Notes: generated from the letters alone by a model not told the origin. 8,298 nucleotides of DNA from Clostridiaceae bacterium (GCA_018378255.1 JAGZXV010000227.1:1-8298); one strand, 5' to 3'; shown: positions 1-6,236, counted from the stretch's first letter. Made by a program: numbers and translations.

Positions 1-68
1 GTGTAGCTTCTTGAAAGTTATTATCGCATGAAGTAGAGGTTTTGAAAATCTTTCATCACTATTTGTGC

Positions 69-84
69 CGCGCCTGAAGGCGCG
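69..84. repeat. GC-rich perfect hairpin upstream of a small ORF
   Basis: Six G/C pairs (CGCGCC with GGCGCG) close a TGAA tetraloop. Two more pairs can form outside if C85 is bulged. It stands out in otherwise AT-rich DNA and ends just before the GGAG ribosome binding site of the 35-codon ORF at 101. No T-run follows it, so it is not a convincing terminator on either strand. It could be a translation-modulating hairpin or the end of a repeat element lying to the left. Confidence 0.5.
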
Positions 85-100
85 CGGAATGGAGATTTAT

Positions 101-208
101 ATGAAAAGGCCGAAACAGACCTATACTGAGGTATTCGATAATCGGACGTTATTAGCGGAGTTTTATATTAATTTACAAGGGAGGGATACAGCTAAATCAA
201 TGAACTGA
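101..208 (+). CDS. Possible small protein of 35 aa, unrecognised
   Basis: This short ORF starts MKRPKQTYTEVF and ends RDTAKSMN. It has a good ribosome binding site, GGAG at 91-94, six bases before the ATG. The composition is hydrophilic and mixed-charge, with no signal peptide, membrane segment or cysteine pair, so a soluble peptide is expected if it is made. I do not recognise a family. It may be the truncated N-terminal end of a longer gene, since the peptide stops abruptly after an apparently ordered stretch (LLAEFYINLQG). It precedes the dehydrogenase on the same strand by 128 bases, with a possible promoter between, so joint transcription is not required. Confidence 0.35.
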   Translation: MKRPKQTYTEVFDNRTLLAEFYINLQGRDTAKSMN

Positions 209-228
209 TATATACAAATATGTATAAA
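200..228 (+). promoter_or_regulatory. Candidate promoter with operator-like palindrome
   Basis: A TATAAA -10 at 223-228 lies 17 bases downstream of a weak -35 (ATGAAC, 200-205). The spacer and the -10 are covered by an inverted repeat at 211-226: TATACA and TGTATA arms around AATA, with 14 of 16 positions symmetric. A repressor bound there would block RNA polymerase. This is the best promoter candidate for the leader peptide and dehydrogenase. Sites of this kind can occur by chance in AT-rich DNA. Confidence 0.35.
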
Positions 229-277
229 GTAATTAAATAGTAATTTTTCGAATACTCGTGATATAGTGGGAGATTTT

Positions 278-340
278 ATGCAAAATATTTGGTTCTGTAA
301 AACATTTAGGCACTGGAAAAGCAGAAAGGAACAGATATGA
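278..340 (+). CDS. Putative 20-aa leader peptide overlapping the dehydrogenase start
   Basis: An ATG at 278 follows a GGGAG sequence (268-272) with five bases of spacing and opens 20 codons ending in TGA at 338-340. That stop overlaps the dehydrogenase ATG at 337 as ATGA, the classic arrangement for translational coupling. The peptide (MQNIWFCKTFRHW, then a basic tail) has two Trp, two Phe and several Lys/Arg. It has no run of one regulatory amino acid that would mark a standard attenuator. It may serve only to deliver ribosomes to the downstream start. Chance is possible for so short a frame. Confidence 0.35.
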   Translation: MQNIWFCKTFRHWKSRKEQI

Positions 341-1302
341 AAATTGTAATATTGGATGGTTATATTAAGAACCCGGGAGATTTAAGCTGGAGCCGCTACG
401 AGGAGCTAGGCGACTTGACGATTTATGACAGAACGCAGGCTGAGGATACAAAGCTCATTATTGAACGAATAGGGGATGCCGAGGCCGTTCTGGTATCCAG
501 TGTGCCTCTTAACAGGGAGGTAATTGAAAATTGTACCACTATCCGCTACATAGGAGTTTTATCGACCGGATATGACGGGGTGGATATCAAAGCAGCCAGG
601 GAAAGGAATATCCCTGTATGCAATATCCCAACGTACGGGACTAACTCCGTATCTCAGTTTACCATTGCATTACTGTTGGAGATATGCAACCGTGTTGGGC
701 ACCACGATGAAGCTGTAAAAGCGGGAAGATGGGGGCAGCAGCCTGATTTCTGCTTCTGGGATTATCCTTTGATTGAACTGTCGGGGAAAACGATGGGCGT
801 CATTGGATTTGGACGGATTGGACAGCAGACAGCCGCTGCTGCCGCTGCGCTGGGAATGAAGCTCCTTTATAACGACGGATTCAGAAAGCCGGAACTGGAG
901 ACGGAAAATTGCAGGTTTGCCGACAGGGATGAACTGTTCGAAAAGTCGGACGTCATTGCACTGCACTGCCCGCTGTTCCCGGATACAAAAGGTCTGATTA
1001 ACCGGAATACAATTGCGAAAATGAAGGACGGCGTAATCCTGCTGAACAGTTCCAGGGGCGCTCTTGTTGTTGATGAAGATCTGGCGGAAGCGTTAAACAG
1101 CGGAAAAGTATATGCGGCAGGGCTGGATGTGGTATCAGAGGAGCCGATTTCTATGGATAACCCCCTTCTTTCGGCGCCGAACTGTATTATTACACCTCAT
1201 ATCGCTTGGGCTGCTAAGGAAAGCCGGGCCAAACTGTTAGATTTAGGTGCTGATAACCTGGCGGCGTTTGCGGCAGGGAATCCGGTGAATTTGGTGAACT
1301 GA
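337..1302 (+). CDS. D-2-hydroxyacid dehydrogenase (NAD-dependent, glycerate dehydrogenase-like)
   Basis: A cytosolic oxidoreductase of the D-isomer-specific 2-hydroxyacid dehydrogenase family, which interconverts 2-oxoacids and D-2-hydroxyacids with NAD(H). At 321 aa it has the usual family length. The split substrate domain covers about residues 1-100 and 290-321, around a Rossmann domain. The nucleotide loop is GFGRIG (157-162). Asp180 at the end of the second strand predicts NAD over NADP. The catalytic triad is visible as Arg240 (in NSSRGALVVDE), Glu269 (in SEEP) and His288 (in TPHIAW). The start is supported by AAAGGA at 325-330, six bases upstream. It appears monocistronic apart from two tiny upstream ORFs, and faces a convergent gene. 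Closest in style to hydroxypyruvate/glycerate dehydrogenases; formate, lactate or phosphoglycerate substrates cannot be excluded, so no symbol is given. Confidence 0.93.
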   Translation: MKIVILDGYIKNPGDLSWSRYEELGDLTIYDRTQAEDTKLIIERIGDAEAVLVSSVPLNREVIENCTTIRYIGVLSTGYDGVDIKAARERNIPVCNIPTYGTNSVSQFTIALLLEICNRVGHHDEAVKAGRWGQQPDFCFWDYPLIELSGKTMGVIGFGRIGQQTAAAAAALGMKLLYNDGFRKPELETENCRFADRDELFEKSDVIALHCPLFPDTKGLINRNTIAKMKDGVILLNSSRGALVVDEDLAEALNSGKVYAAGLDVVSEEPISMDNPLLSAPNCIITPHIAWAAKESRAKLLDLGADNLAAFAAGNPVNLVN

Positions 1303-1318
1303 TATAATTGACTATTAA

Positions 1319-1341
1319 GCCCCGGAATCTATTTTCGGGGC
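1319..1341. terminator. Hairpin between convergent genes, possible bidirectional terminator
   Basis: GCCCCG (1319-1324) pairs with CGGGGC (1336-1341), and three weaker pairs (G-T, A-T, A-T) extend the stem to nine around a TCTAT loop. It lies 17 bases after the dehydrogenase stop. Neither side carries a real T-run (AATAAAATAT on the + strand, TTAATAGTCAATT on the - strand), so termination may be inefficient. Position and stem strength still make it the likely end of the dehydrogenase transcript, and perhaps of the facing gene. Confidence 0.55.
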
Positions 1342-1451
1342 AATAAAATATCATTGCTAAGGAGTCGATCTTCATTTTTTGAGCCATAAGCAATCCATTT
1401 CGGTTCCAGTTTTGCAGCAAATGTGGCTTTTACATTTTCCATGTTGTCCAT
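1329..1451 (-). CDS. Possible 40-aa small ORF or coding remnant in the convergent gap
   Basis: Just after the stop of the 77-codon continuation frame at 1456, an ATG at 1451 opens 40 codons. A second ATG at 1442 would give 37. The product is charged and protein-like in composition (for example KLEPKWIAYGSKNED). No clear ribosome binding site precedes either ATG. The stop codon falls in the loop of the 1319-1341 hairpin, which argues against a real gene. I recognise no family. It could be a remnant of a longer gene or a chance frame. Confidence 0.2.
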   Translation of the reverse strand: MDNMENVKATFAAKLEPKWIAYGSKNEDRLLSNDILLPRK

Positions 1452-1455
1452 ACAA

Positions 1456-1697
1456 TCATTTTGTCGGCTCACAGCCTTCGATGTAATACGCTTCGCTGGA
1501 TTCACCTGTGATTTCTTCCAGCATACGATGGAGTCTTATTCGCTCCTGCTCCATGCAGAATTGCTGGTCCTCATTTTCCCCATCTTTGGGAATCAGGGAA
1601 ATGGCATAAAGTCCGTTATCCATATAGAACTTATCGTTTTTCAAGAGAAAACGGCACACTTCTTGTCCATCCAAAAGAAGCACAAACATGAATTTTT
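1456..1697 (-). pseudogene. Out-of-frame 3' continuation of the membrane-anchored hypothetical gene
   Basis: This frame carries the natural C-terminal part of the gene at 1641-2888. It continues from the A8 run as KFMFVLLLDGQEVCRF and ends in GCEPTK. Strand-like hydrophobic stretches (FMFVLLLDG, VCRFLLKNDKFYMDNG) are followed by a probable helix rich in Glu and Arg. An internal ATG at 1689 could in principle start a 77-aa protein, but no ribosome binding site is visible and the content fits a domain that began upstream. It is best read as the tail of one gene split by a one-base frame change. Confidence 0.6.
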
Positions 1698-2888
1698 TTT
1701 AGGATAATCGATCACGGCTTCATCGGCTGTTGAAATGAGCTTGCCCGCAGCAAGGGCCGAAGCAAAAATCTCCCCCTGTTCTCTGCTGAGCGGATACCAG
1801 TCCCTGTTATAATAAAGCCCTATGCCAACAGGTGTTTTATAATCCGTCGTTCCGCCAAACATGAGATAGAAATTATCAAAATTTCTATTCTCATTTTGCC
1901 ACTTTTCTGAATGTTTCAAAAAATCAGGTCTGTCCGGGGATAGGAGTTTCTTCCTCAAATCCATGTCCCAACATTCATTTTCAAATAATCCATCCGCATA
2001 TGAATCTGTAAAAACAAAGTTTTCCAGCGACCAATCTTCCTTCTGGCTGTTTTGATAGTCAATTGTTCCGTCTGTGTGCCAGGGCTCCCTTTTAATTAGA
2101 TAGCCTAAGCTGTCAAAGGTAAGATAATTTCCCTTTCCGGTATTCCACTGATCGAACTGGTCCGGATAATAGGGCGTTATGGAGGCGATGATTCCGTTCT
2201 TGTGAAAGGAGATCTCTTTTTTAATGATCTTTCCATTGCAAACACAAACTGCGTATCGGATTTTATAGTTTTGATTGAACGCTGTGTAAACGGTATCCAA
2301 GACTACATAATCTCCCCAGGTTTGTGTTTCTTCCCTAAGAACTTTTTCATAATCCTGATGAATTGGGATGGCAATGCCGGCGTTTTGAATATCGTCTGCT
2401 TCCAGCAGCGAGGACGGACTGGAATAGGACACCGCCAGTGGTTCATCAGGCGTTTGTGTATGCCCGAGCAGCTGACCCTCGTAATAGTATTCAAATCCAT
2501 TTGCTTTTGCTTTGACCGGATTTAACCGGAGCTTGTCAAAGAACGATCTTCTGAATCCGGTATATAGATTCCCATCCTTGTGATAAGCCAAATAGACGCC
2601 ATCTTTGTCTTGTCGTATTTCCAGTGCCGGCTCATAAGTGACTCCGGTGTAAAAATAACTTTCAAAACAACTCAGAACTGAGTAGGCGCCTTTTGAATAT
2701 TTCGCAAGGACGAGATAAGAAACAATCGTCATCATCAAGATACCAGAAACGATAAAAGTCTGACCAAAGAAAATGCTCCCATTTTTCAGAATCGATAATC
2801 CAATGAGAACCACCGTTAAAAAACCAAGGAACAGCACAGCAAGAAGAAACAGGAAAAATCCAAAACTTATAATCCCTATCCAGCTCAT
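1641..2888 (-). CDS. Hypothetical membrane-anchored protein, probably frameshifted near its 3' end
   Basis: I do not recognise the family. The 415-aa frame begins with two hydrophobic segments (about residues 4-34 and 43-63). A long soluble part follows, rich in aromatic residues, Asp and Gly (for example FEYYYEGQLLG, YNRDWYPLS), with a strand-rich look. No catalytic motif is evident. The start has GAGG five bases upstream. The last 17 residues after PKK398 (NSCLCFFWMDKKCAVFS) are unlike the rest. A -1 shift at the eight-A run (1693-1700) would replace them with 79 residues that continue the domain, giving about 477 aa. The gene stands alone between a convergent dehydrogenase and the permease terminator, so context gives no role. 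Membrane topology is inferred from hydropathy only. Confidence 0.75.
   Translation of the reverse strand: MSWIGIISFGFFLFLLAVLFLGFLTVVLIGLSILKNGSIFFGQTFIVSGILMMTIVSYLVLAKYSKGAYSVLSCFESYFYTGVTYEPALEIRQDKDGVYLAYHKDGNLYTGFRRSFFDKLRLNPVKAKANGFEYYYEGQLLGHTQTPDEPLAVSYSSPSSLLEADDIQNAGIAIPIHQDYEKVLREETQTWGDYVVLDTVYTAFNQNYKIRYAVCVCNGKIIKKEISFHKNGIIASITPYYPDQFDQWNTGKGNYLTFDSLGYLIKREPWHTDGTIDYQNSQKEDWSLENFVFTDSYADGLFENECWDMDLRKKLLSPDRPDFLKHSEKWQNENRNFDNFYLMFGGTTDYKTPVGIGLYYNRDWYPLSREQGEIFASALAAGKLISTADEAVIDYPKKNSCLCFFWMDKKCAVFS
1693..1700 (-). other. A8 homopolymer: frameshift mutation or slippery site
   Basis: On the coding strand the bases read CCT AAA AAA AAT TCA TG. Eight A in a row contain the A AAA AAA heptamer, a known slippery sequence for -1 ribosomal frameshifting and for transcriptional slippage. 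Slipping back one base gives CCT AAA AAA then AAA TTC ATG, which opens the 77-codon continuation. One extra A (nine) would fuse the frames outright. I see no strong stem-loop directly after the run that would point to programmed ribosomal frameshifting. Confidence 0.6.
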
Positions 2889-3250
2889 AGTATCCTCACT
2901 TTCCTTACCGTCCAGACTGTCTGTAACCCTCCCGGATAAGTATATTAAAGAAATACGTATGTTTCATTGTTGAATCACCACAACAAACCAAACACAAATA
3001 CAACAACCCGCTATGTTTACTTTATCATTATTTTGTCTATTCAACAACTGCACATCTATATTATTTATTCGTCCACCGCCTCATTTAAGATGATTTTAAC
3101 ACTTTGGCAAATTTCAGGCCAAAGGTCTGACCGACAGAATCAACCCGTACCGGCATTGTGAAATACCACTTTGAGATTGGGGCGGAAAGGAAAATTTTAA
3201 TTGGATATGATTTGACGGGAGGGCGGCTGAGTGGCAAAAGTGCCAAAAAG
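2889..3250. other. Intergenic region upstream of the hypothetical gene, no convincing gene
   Basis: This stretch lies between the start of the hypothetical membrane protein and the permease terminator. The part from about 2940 to 3070 is AT-rich and should contain the hypothetical gene's promoter, but I find no hexamer pair good enough to call. It holds three CAACAA copies (2981, 3001, 3042) and an inverted TTGTTG at 2967. From 3085 to 3273 the minus strand is open, and its end (about 24 codons, beginning MPVRVDSVGQTF) reads like protein. It lacks a ribosome binding site, and the frame starts inside the terminator hairpin, so it is at most a gene remnant. Confidence 0.5.
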
Positions 3251-3286
3251 ACCGGCATATCGGATTGAAACATCCGATATGCCGGT
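3246..3286 (-). terminator. Strong intrinsic terminator of the permease transcript
   Basis: A perfect 15-bp stem (3251-3265 with 3272-3286) closes a six-base loop. On the minus strand it is followed by CTTTTTGGCACTTTT, the U-tract expected of a Rho-independent terminator. It begins about 50 bases after the permease stop and so marks the end of the hydrolase-permease unit. The + strand side (TATAAAGTTTTAC) has only a weak T-run, so the site mainly serves the minus strand. Confidence 0.9.
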
Positions 3287-3335
3287 TATAAAGTTTTACT
3301 CTCACCAGGCTGCAGTTTCCATATTTTGCAGACCG

Positions 3336-4691
3336 CTATTTTTCGGAATCAGGCAGCTCATAGCTGACTTCCACATTGACCTTCCCGCTGTTAAATCTGA
3401 CTCTTCCAAAAACAAATGCAAATGCTACAACGGCCAGATTCGCGGCCAGTAACGGCAGCGGCAGTTCAACTGAAGACATAAATCCGGAGAAGATAATTAC
3501 ACACAAATCCAGAATACCGATGGCTTTTAAAGCAGTATTACTGATATAAAAATCTGATTTTTTCCAGGCCTCGGGCATTACCTTCGGTAATCTCAATAAA
3601 CTTAAAACGATCATGAATTTCGTAATGGAGCCGACGGTGATGGTTATATCACTAATCACGCCGATGTCAAAATCCAATACGATCGGCACAAAACCGATGA
3701 CATAATAGATACCTAATAAAATGATAGGTGTTCTGAATTTAGGATGTAATCTGGCGAGGGATAACGGATACCAGCCGTCATTACATGCCTGCATTAAAGG
3801 TTTTGTACATGAGGCAATGGAGCTGTTCAAGGTTGTAATCAGCGCCATCCAGGCACCTCCGATGACAAAAAGATAATAAAGCGGTTTGGAAAGGATGGTT
3901 CCGGCAACAACGGTTAAAGGCTGGTTTGCAACCTGCTCAACAGGGAGAACGCCTGCGGCCACGACGCCCAGCAGCCCATAAAAGACAGCTATGCCGACGG
4001 TTGACAGCAGCATGACCCTGGGAATATCTTTGGTGGGATTTTTTGCTTCCGCGCTCAGTGATGTGATTCCCTGTGCGCCGTCACACGTATAGCTCATGAG
4101 AATAGCGGCTCTCCACAGTCCGCGGAACCCTCCGGTCATCCAACTGCTCTTTTCAAAATAGTTTGGATCCAGACGGGTAAGCCCGATTACCGTAAATATT
4201 GTCAGCGATATAATCAGCAGCGCTACCGCCAGGGTTTGAAACTTTGCAAAAACGTTAACTCCAAAAACATTGATCGCAAACAGCAGGGTCAATATTCCGA
4301 GCGCAATGGCCTTCCTTGTGATCCATGGAAGAAACGGCATTGCATAATCTGCAAATGAAAGAGCGTACATGGACAGTGTAACGCTGGTAAGCAGTGAAAT
4401 CATGGAGTAGGTTCCGGTCCATCTGGGTCCGAGCAGTGTTCCTACCATGGAATAGTCGCCGCCCCTGAATCTTGCCACCGAATTAAGAAATATCTGTGGT
4501 GATCTTGCTAATAATGTAATGAAACCGCCTATAATAAAAGCGACAAATATCGAACGCCCCGTACGGCCGATACCAATTCCGGTCAATGACATGATACCGG
4601 AACCTATGATTGCTCCGGTAGCAATCGCCATTAAATCCCAAAAACCCAATACTCTTTTCAAATCTTTTGTTGATGTTAATTTCTCCGACAT
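3336..4691 (-). CDS. APC-superfamily amino acid permease
   Basis: An integral membrane transporter of the amino acid-polyamine-organocation superfamily, probably a proton-coupled importer or an exchanger of amino acids or related compounds. With the start at 4691 it has 451 aa, the family's normal length, and about 12 hydrophobic segments. Segment 1 carries the substrate-backbone motif TGAIIGSGI (25-33). After segment 6 stands AEAKNPTKDIPR (214-225), the conserved family loop. After segment 8 comes NDGWYPLSLARLHPKFRTP (304-322), equivalent to the family's DGxxP...HPxxxTP stretch. This start is chosen because AAAGGAG lies five bases upstream; an ATG ten codons earlier (4721) has no such site. 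It follows the M20 hydrolase in the same direction, separated by a palindromic repeat, and ends at a strong terminator. It may import the hydrolase's substrate. Specificity cannot be read from the sequence. Confidence 0.92.
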   Translation of the reverse strand: MSEKLTSTKDLKRVLGFWDLMAIATGAIIGSGIMSLTGIGIGRTGRSIFVAFIIGGFITLLARSPQIFLNSVARFRGGDYSMVGTLLGPRWTGTYSMISLLTSVTLSMYALSFADYAMPFLPWITRKAIALGILTLLFAINVFGVNVFAKFQTLAVALLIISLTIFTVIGLTRLDPNYFEKSSWMTGGFRGLWRAAILMSYTCDGAQGITSLSAEAKNPTKDIPRVMLLSTVGIAVFYGLLGVVAAGVLPVEQVANQPLTVVAGTILSKPLYYLFVIGGAWMALITTLNSSIASCTKPLMQACNDGWYPLSLARLHPKFRTPIILLGIYYVIGFVPIVLDFDIGVISDITITVGSITKFMIVLSLLRLPKVMPEAWKKSDFYISNTALKAIGILDLCVIIFSGFMSSVELPLPLLAANLAVVAFAFVFGRVRFNSGKVNVEVSYELPDSEK

Positions 4692-4730
4692 TACGGCTCC
4701 TTTCATCAGCCCAGTCCACACTTTCCGTGT

Positions 4731-4894
4731 TAGAGCCTGTTTGAAAATTCATTCCTGTCATCTGCACGCCCCACTTTGCGGCATATTTGGCCCAAATTCA
4801 GTCAGCGTAGCCCACTACGCCTCCTTCATTCGGGCTAAATCTCCCACAAAGTGTGACGCACAGCTGACAGAAAGCAATTTTCAGACACGCGCTA
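4731..4894. repeat. 164-bp gapless imperfect palindrome, MITE-like element
   Basis: The two 80-base arms pair along their full length with no gaps around a CCCA loop (4811-4814). By hand alignment 59 of 80 positions match, and several mismatches are G-U pairs in RNA. The innermost stem is GCGTAG with CTACGC; matched blocks further out include TGAAAATT, CTGTCA and CACTTTG. The symmetry ends exactly at TAG...CTA. TA at both ends would fit a TA target duplication as made by Tc1/IS630-type elements (inference). It fills the gap between the hydrolase stop and the permease start, so in a shared transcript it would fold into a long hairpin that could protect the upstream message or lower read-through into the permease. 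No coding frame is convincing in it. Confidence 0.8.
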
Positions 4895-4907
4895 GTTCGA
4901 CTGGCTG

Positions 4908-6131
4908 CTATTCTTTATAATTTTTTTCAAATTCAGCTTTGATTTTTCCAAGTTCTTCCGGATTGGTTCCGATTCTGTAACCTGTAAGCGCCATGAGCTT
5001 ACCTGCCAGGATACTCTGATCAAGAGGAAATTCATTTCCCGTGATTGCAGCCGTTTCATCGGCATGGCCGACAGGCGCTGGTTCATCCTCTCCCACAATC
5101 GGGAATGTGATTTCAACACTGGGGATTTTATAAGCTACACAGCCTAAATCCGAAGACGCCTTCGGCAGGGCGCCGAAAGAGAATCTGGATTCATCAATGC
5201 CAAGATCCGGAGCGTATTTGGCAGCCAGCCGGTATAAGCCGGGAACCGGCGTAGCGCAGTACCATGGAGCGTCCCATTTATAGAGTGCGGTGGTATCTGT
5301 CATCAGCTCTGCGCCTTTGATAATGTTGTCAACTCGTTTCATTAATGCATTCAGTTCGGCCGAATCGTTTGTCCTCAGCTCCACATTAAGAGTTGCAAGA
5401 TCCGGAACGGAATTGGCGGCTGTACCTCCGTTTGAGATGATGTAGTGAATCCGGTTTGTTTCCAGCATATGTTCTCTTAAAAATTCCAAACCCATGGTGG
5501 TGAGAATAACCGCGTCTAAAGCGCTTCTCCCCTTTTCCGGTGACGATGAAGCATGGGAGGATCTGCCTTTGAAAGTCAGCCAGTTATCATGAGTCGGCCA
5601 TACGATGGCCTTTCCGGTAACTTCCGAACCCCAGTCCGAACCATAGTGGCTGGTAAGCATAAGATCCACTTCATCCATATATCCGCCTTCCAGAATATAA
5701 TGTTTGGAGCCTTCCAGTTCTTCTGCGGGGGTTCCAAACACAATAACCGATCCCGTTGTCTGAAAGACTTCTTTTAATCCCAGGGCAGCCGCAAATCCGG
5801 CGGATGCGATAAGATTATGGCCGCAGGCATGGCCATTGGGCAGAGCATCATACTCAAGCATGATACCAATGACAGGGCCGCCTTCTTTTCCCTTAAAAAC
5901 AGCTTTGAACGCTGTCGGCATATCAATTTTGTGGTCAAACTTGGGATGTTTCCCAACCAGCCCTCTTTGTACCTCAAACCCTTCCTTTTCCAGCTCATCC
6001 ATTAACAATGCGGAAGAATTGAATTCTTCCCATCCCACTTCCCTGAACTCCCAAATCTTCCTTCCGGTTTTGTGGATTTTTTTTCTGTTCCTGTCGATTG
6101 CTTCCATCATTCGAGTTTCTACAGAATTCAT
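4908..6131 (-). CDS. M20 family (M20D-type) amidohydrolase / metallopeptidase, AbgB-like
   Basis: A cytosolic metal-dependent hydrolase that cleaves amide bonds of N-acyl or aminobenzoyl amino acids or dipeptides; no signal peptide is seen. Its 407 aa match single-subunit M20D enzymes. Visible motifs are EYDALPNGHACGHN (93-106) with metal ligands Cys103 and His105, TPAEE (134-138) with catalytic or metal Glu, His162, the dimerisation-domain motif GRSSHAS (189-195), GGTAANSVPD (235-244), and His356 in PVGHADE. The EYDALP and HACGHN wording is most like p-aminobenzoyl-glutamate hydrolase subunit B and PM20D2-type peptidases. The start at 6131 has AAAGGAG only three bases away and GGAGGG eleven bases away; Met8/Met9 are less likely alternatives. 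It is first in a unit with the permease and has a promoter with SARP-type repeats. The substrate is unknown. Confidence 0.92.
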   Translation of the reverse strand: MNSVETRMMEAIDRNRKKIHKTGRKIWEFREVGWEEFNSSALLMDELEKEGFEVQRGLVGKHPKFDHKIDMPTAFKAVFKGKEGGPVIGIMLEYDALPNGHACGHNLIASAGFAAALGLKEVFQTTGSVIVFGTPAEELEGSKHYILEGGYMDEVDLMLTSHYGSDWGSEVTGKAIVWPTHDNWLTFKGRSSHASSSPEKGRSALDAVILTTMGLEFLREHMLETNRIHYIISNGGTAANSVPDLATLNVELRTNDSAELNALMKRVDNIIKGAELMTDTTALYKWDAPWYCATPVPGLYRLAAKYAPDLGIDESRFSFGALPKASSDLGCVAYKIPSVEITFPIVGEDEPAPVGHADETAAITGNEFPLDQSILAGKLMALTGYRIGTNPEELGKIKAEFEKNYKE

Positions 6132-6175
6132 TTTCTCCTTTACCCTCCATACTTTTCATAGTTATATATCCTCCA

Positions 6176-6194
6176 GCCGCTCTGTTTCAGCGGC
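6176..6194 (-). promoter_or_regulatory. Short hairpin in the hydrolase 5' leader
   Basis: GCCGCT and AGCGGC form a perfect six-pair stem with a seven-base loop. It lies just downstream of the predicted transcription start (about 6197) and upstream of the GGAGG at the leader's 3' part. It would sit at the extreme 5' end of the message, where such stems often protect mRNA. Its palindromic DNA could instead be a protein site. No riboswitch class is recognisable. Confidence 0.35.
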
Positions 6195-6203
6195 ATGGTT
6201 ATC

Positions 6204-6236
6204 ATTATAATCTCAGGCCGTTAAAAGAACGTTAAT
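6204..6236 (-). promoter_or_regulatory. Hydrolase promoter with SARP-type direct repeats
   Basis: On the minus strand a consensus TATAAT (6209-6204) has no acceptable -35: the hexamer 17 bases upstream is ACGTTC. In its place stand two direct repeats, TTAACGT and TTAACGG. They are spaced by four bases (11 bp from start to start), and the nearer ends eight bases from the -10. This geometry is that described for SARP activators of Streptomyces (ActII-ORF4, DnrI, AfsR). The gene just upstream encodes a SARP-like regulator, so an activator-dependent promoter is likely. Only the shared six bases TTAACG match, so chance is not excluded. Confidence 0.65.

Noticed and set aside
262..267. TATAGT as an alternative -10 for the dehydrogenase
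   Set aside because: No -35-like hexamer stands 16-18 bases upstream, and the site overlaps the leader peptide's ribosome binding site region.
1214..1420. 68-codon minus-strand frame over the dehydrogenase 3' end
   Set aside because: It runs through the convergent hairpin and antisense to the conserved TPHIAW region; no start signals.
4692..4721. Longer permease start at 4721 (ten extra residues)
   Set aside because: No ribosome binding site precedes it, while the ATG at 4691 has AAAGGAG at proper spacing and gives the normal family N-terminus.
4519..4920. Open + strand frame of 133 codons across the permease start and the palindrome
   Set aside because: Half is antisense to the permease and half runs through the palindromic repeat; the product matches no recognisable protein pattern.
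5995..6159. 54-codon minus-strand frame starting upstream of the hydrolase ATG, with GGAGG ten bases before it
   Set aside because: It overlaps the hydrolase coding start in another frame and gives a polar low-complexity product (Asn, Lys, Gly). The upstream ATG could slightly affect hydrolase translation, but a real protein is unlikely.
5836..6210. Open + strand frame of 124 codons across the hydrolase start
   Set aside because: It is antisense to the conserved M20 coding sequence, with a Ser-rich low-complexity product and no start signals.
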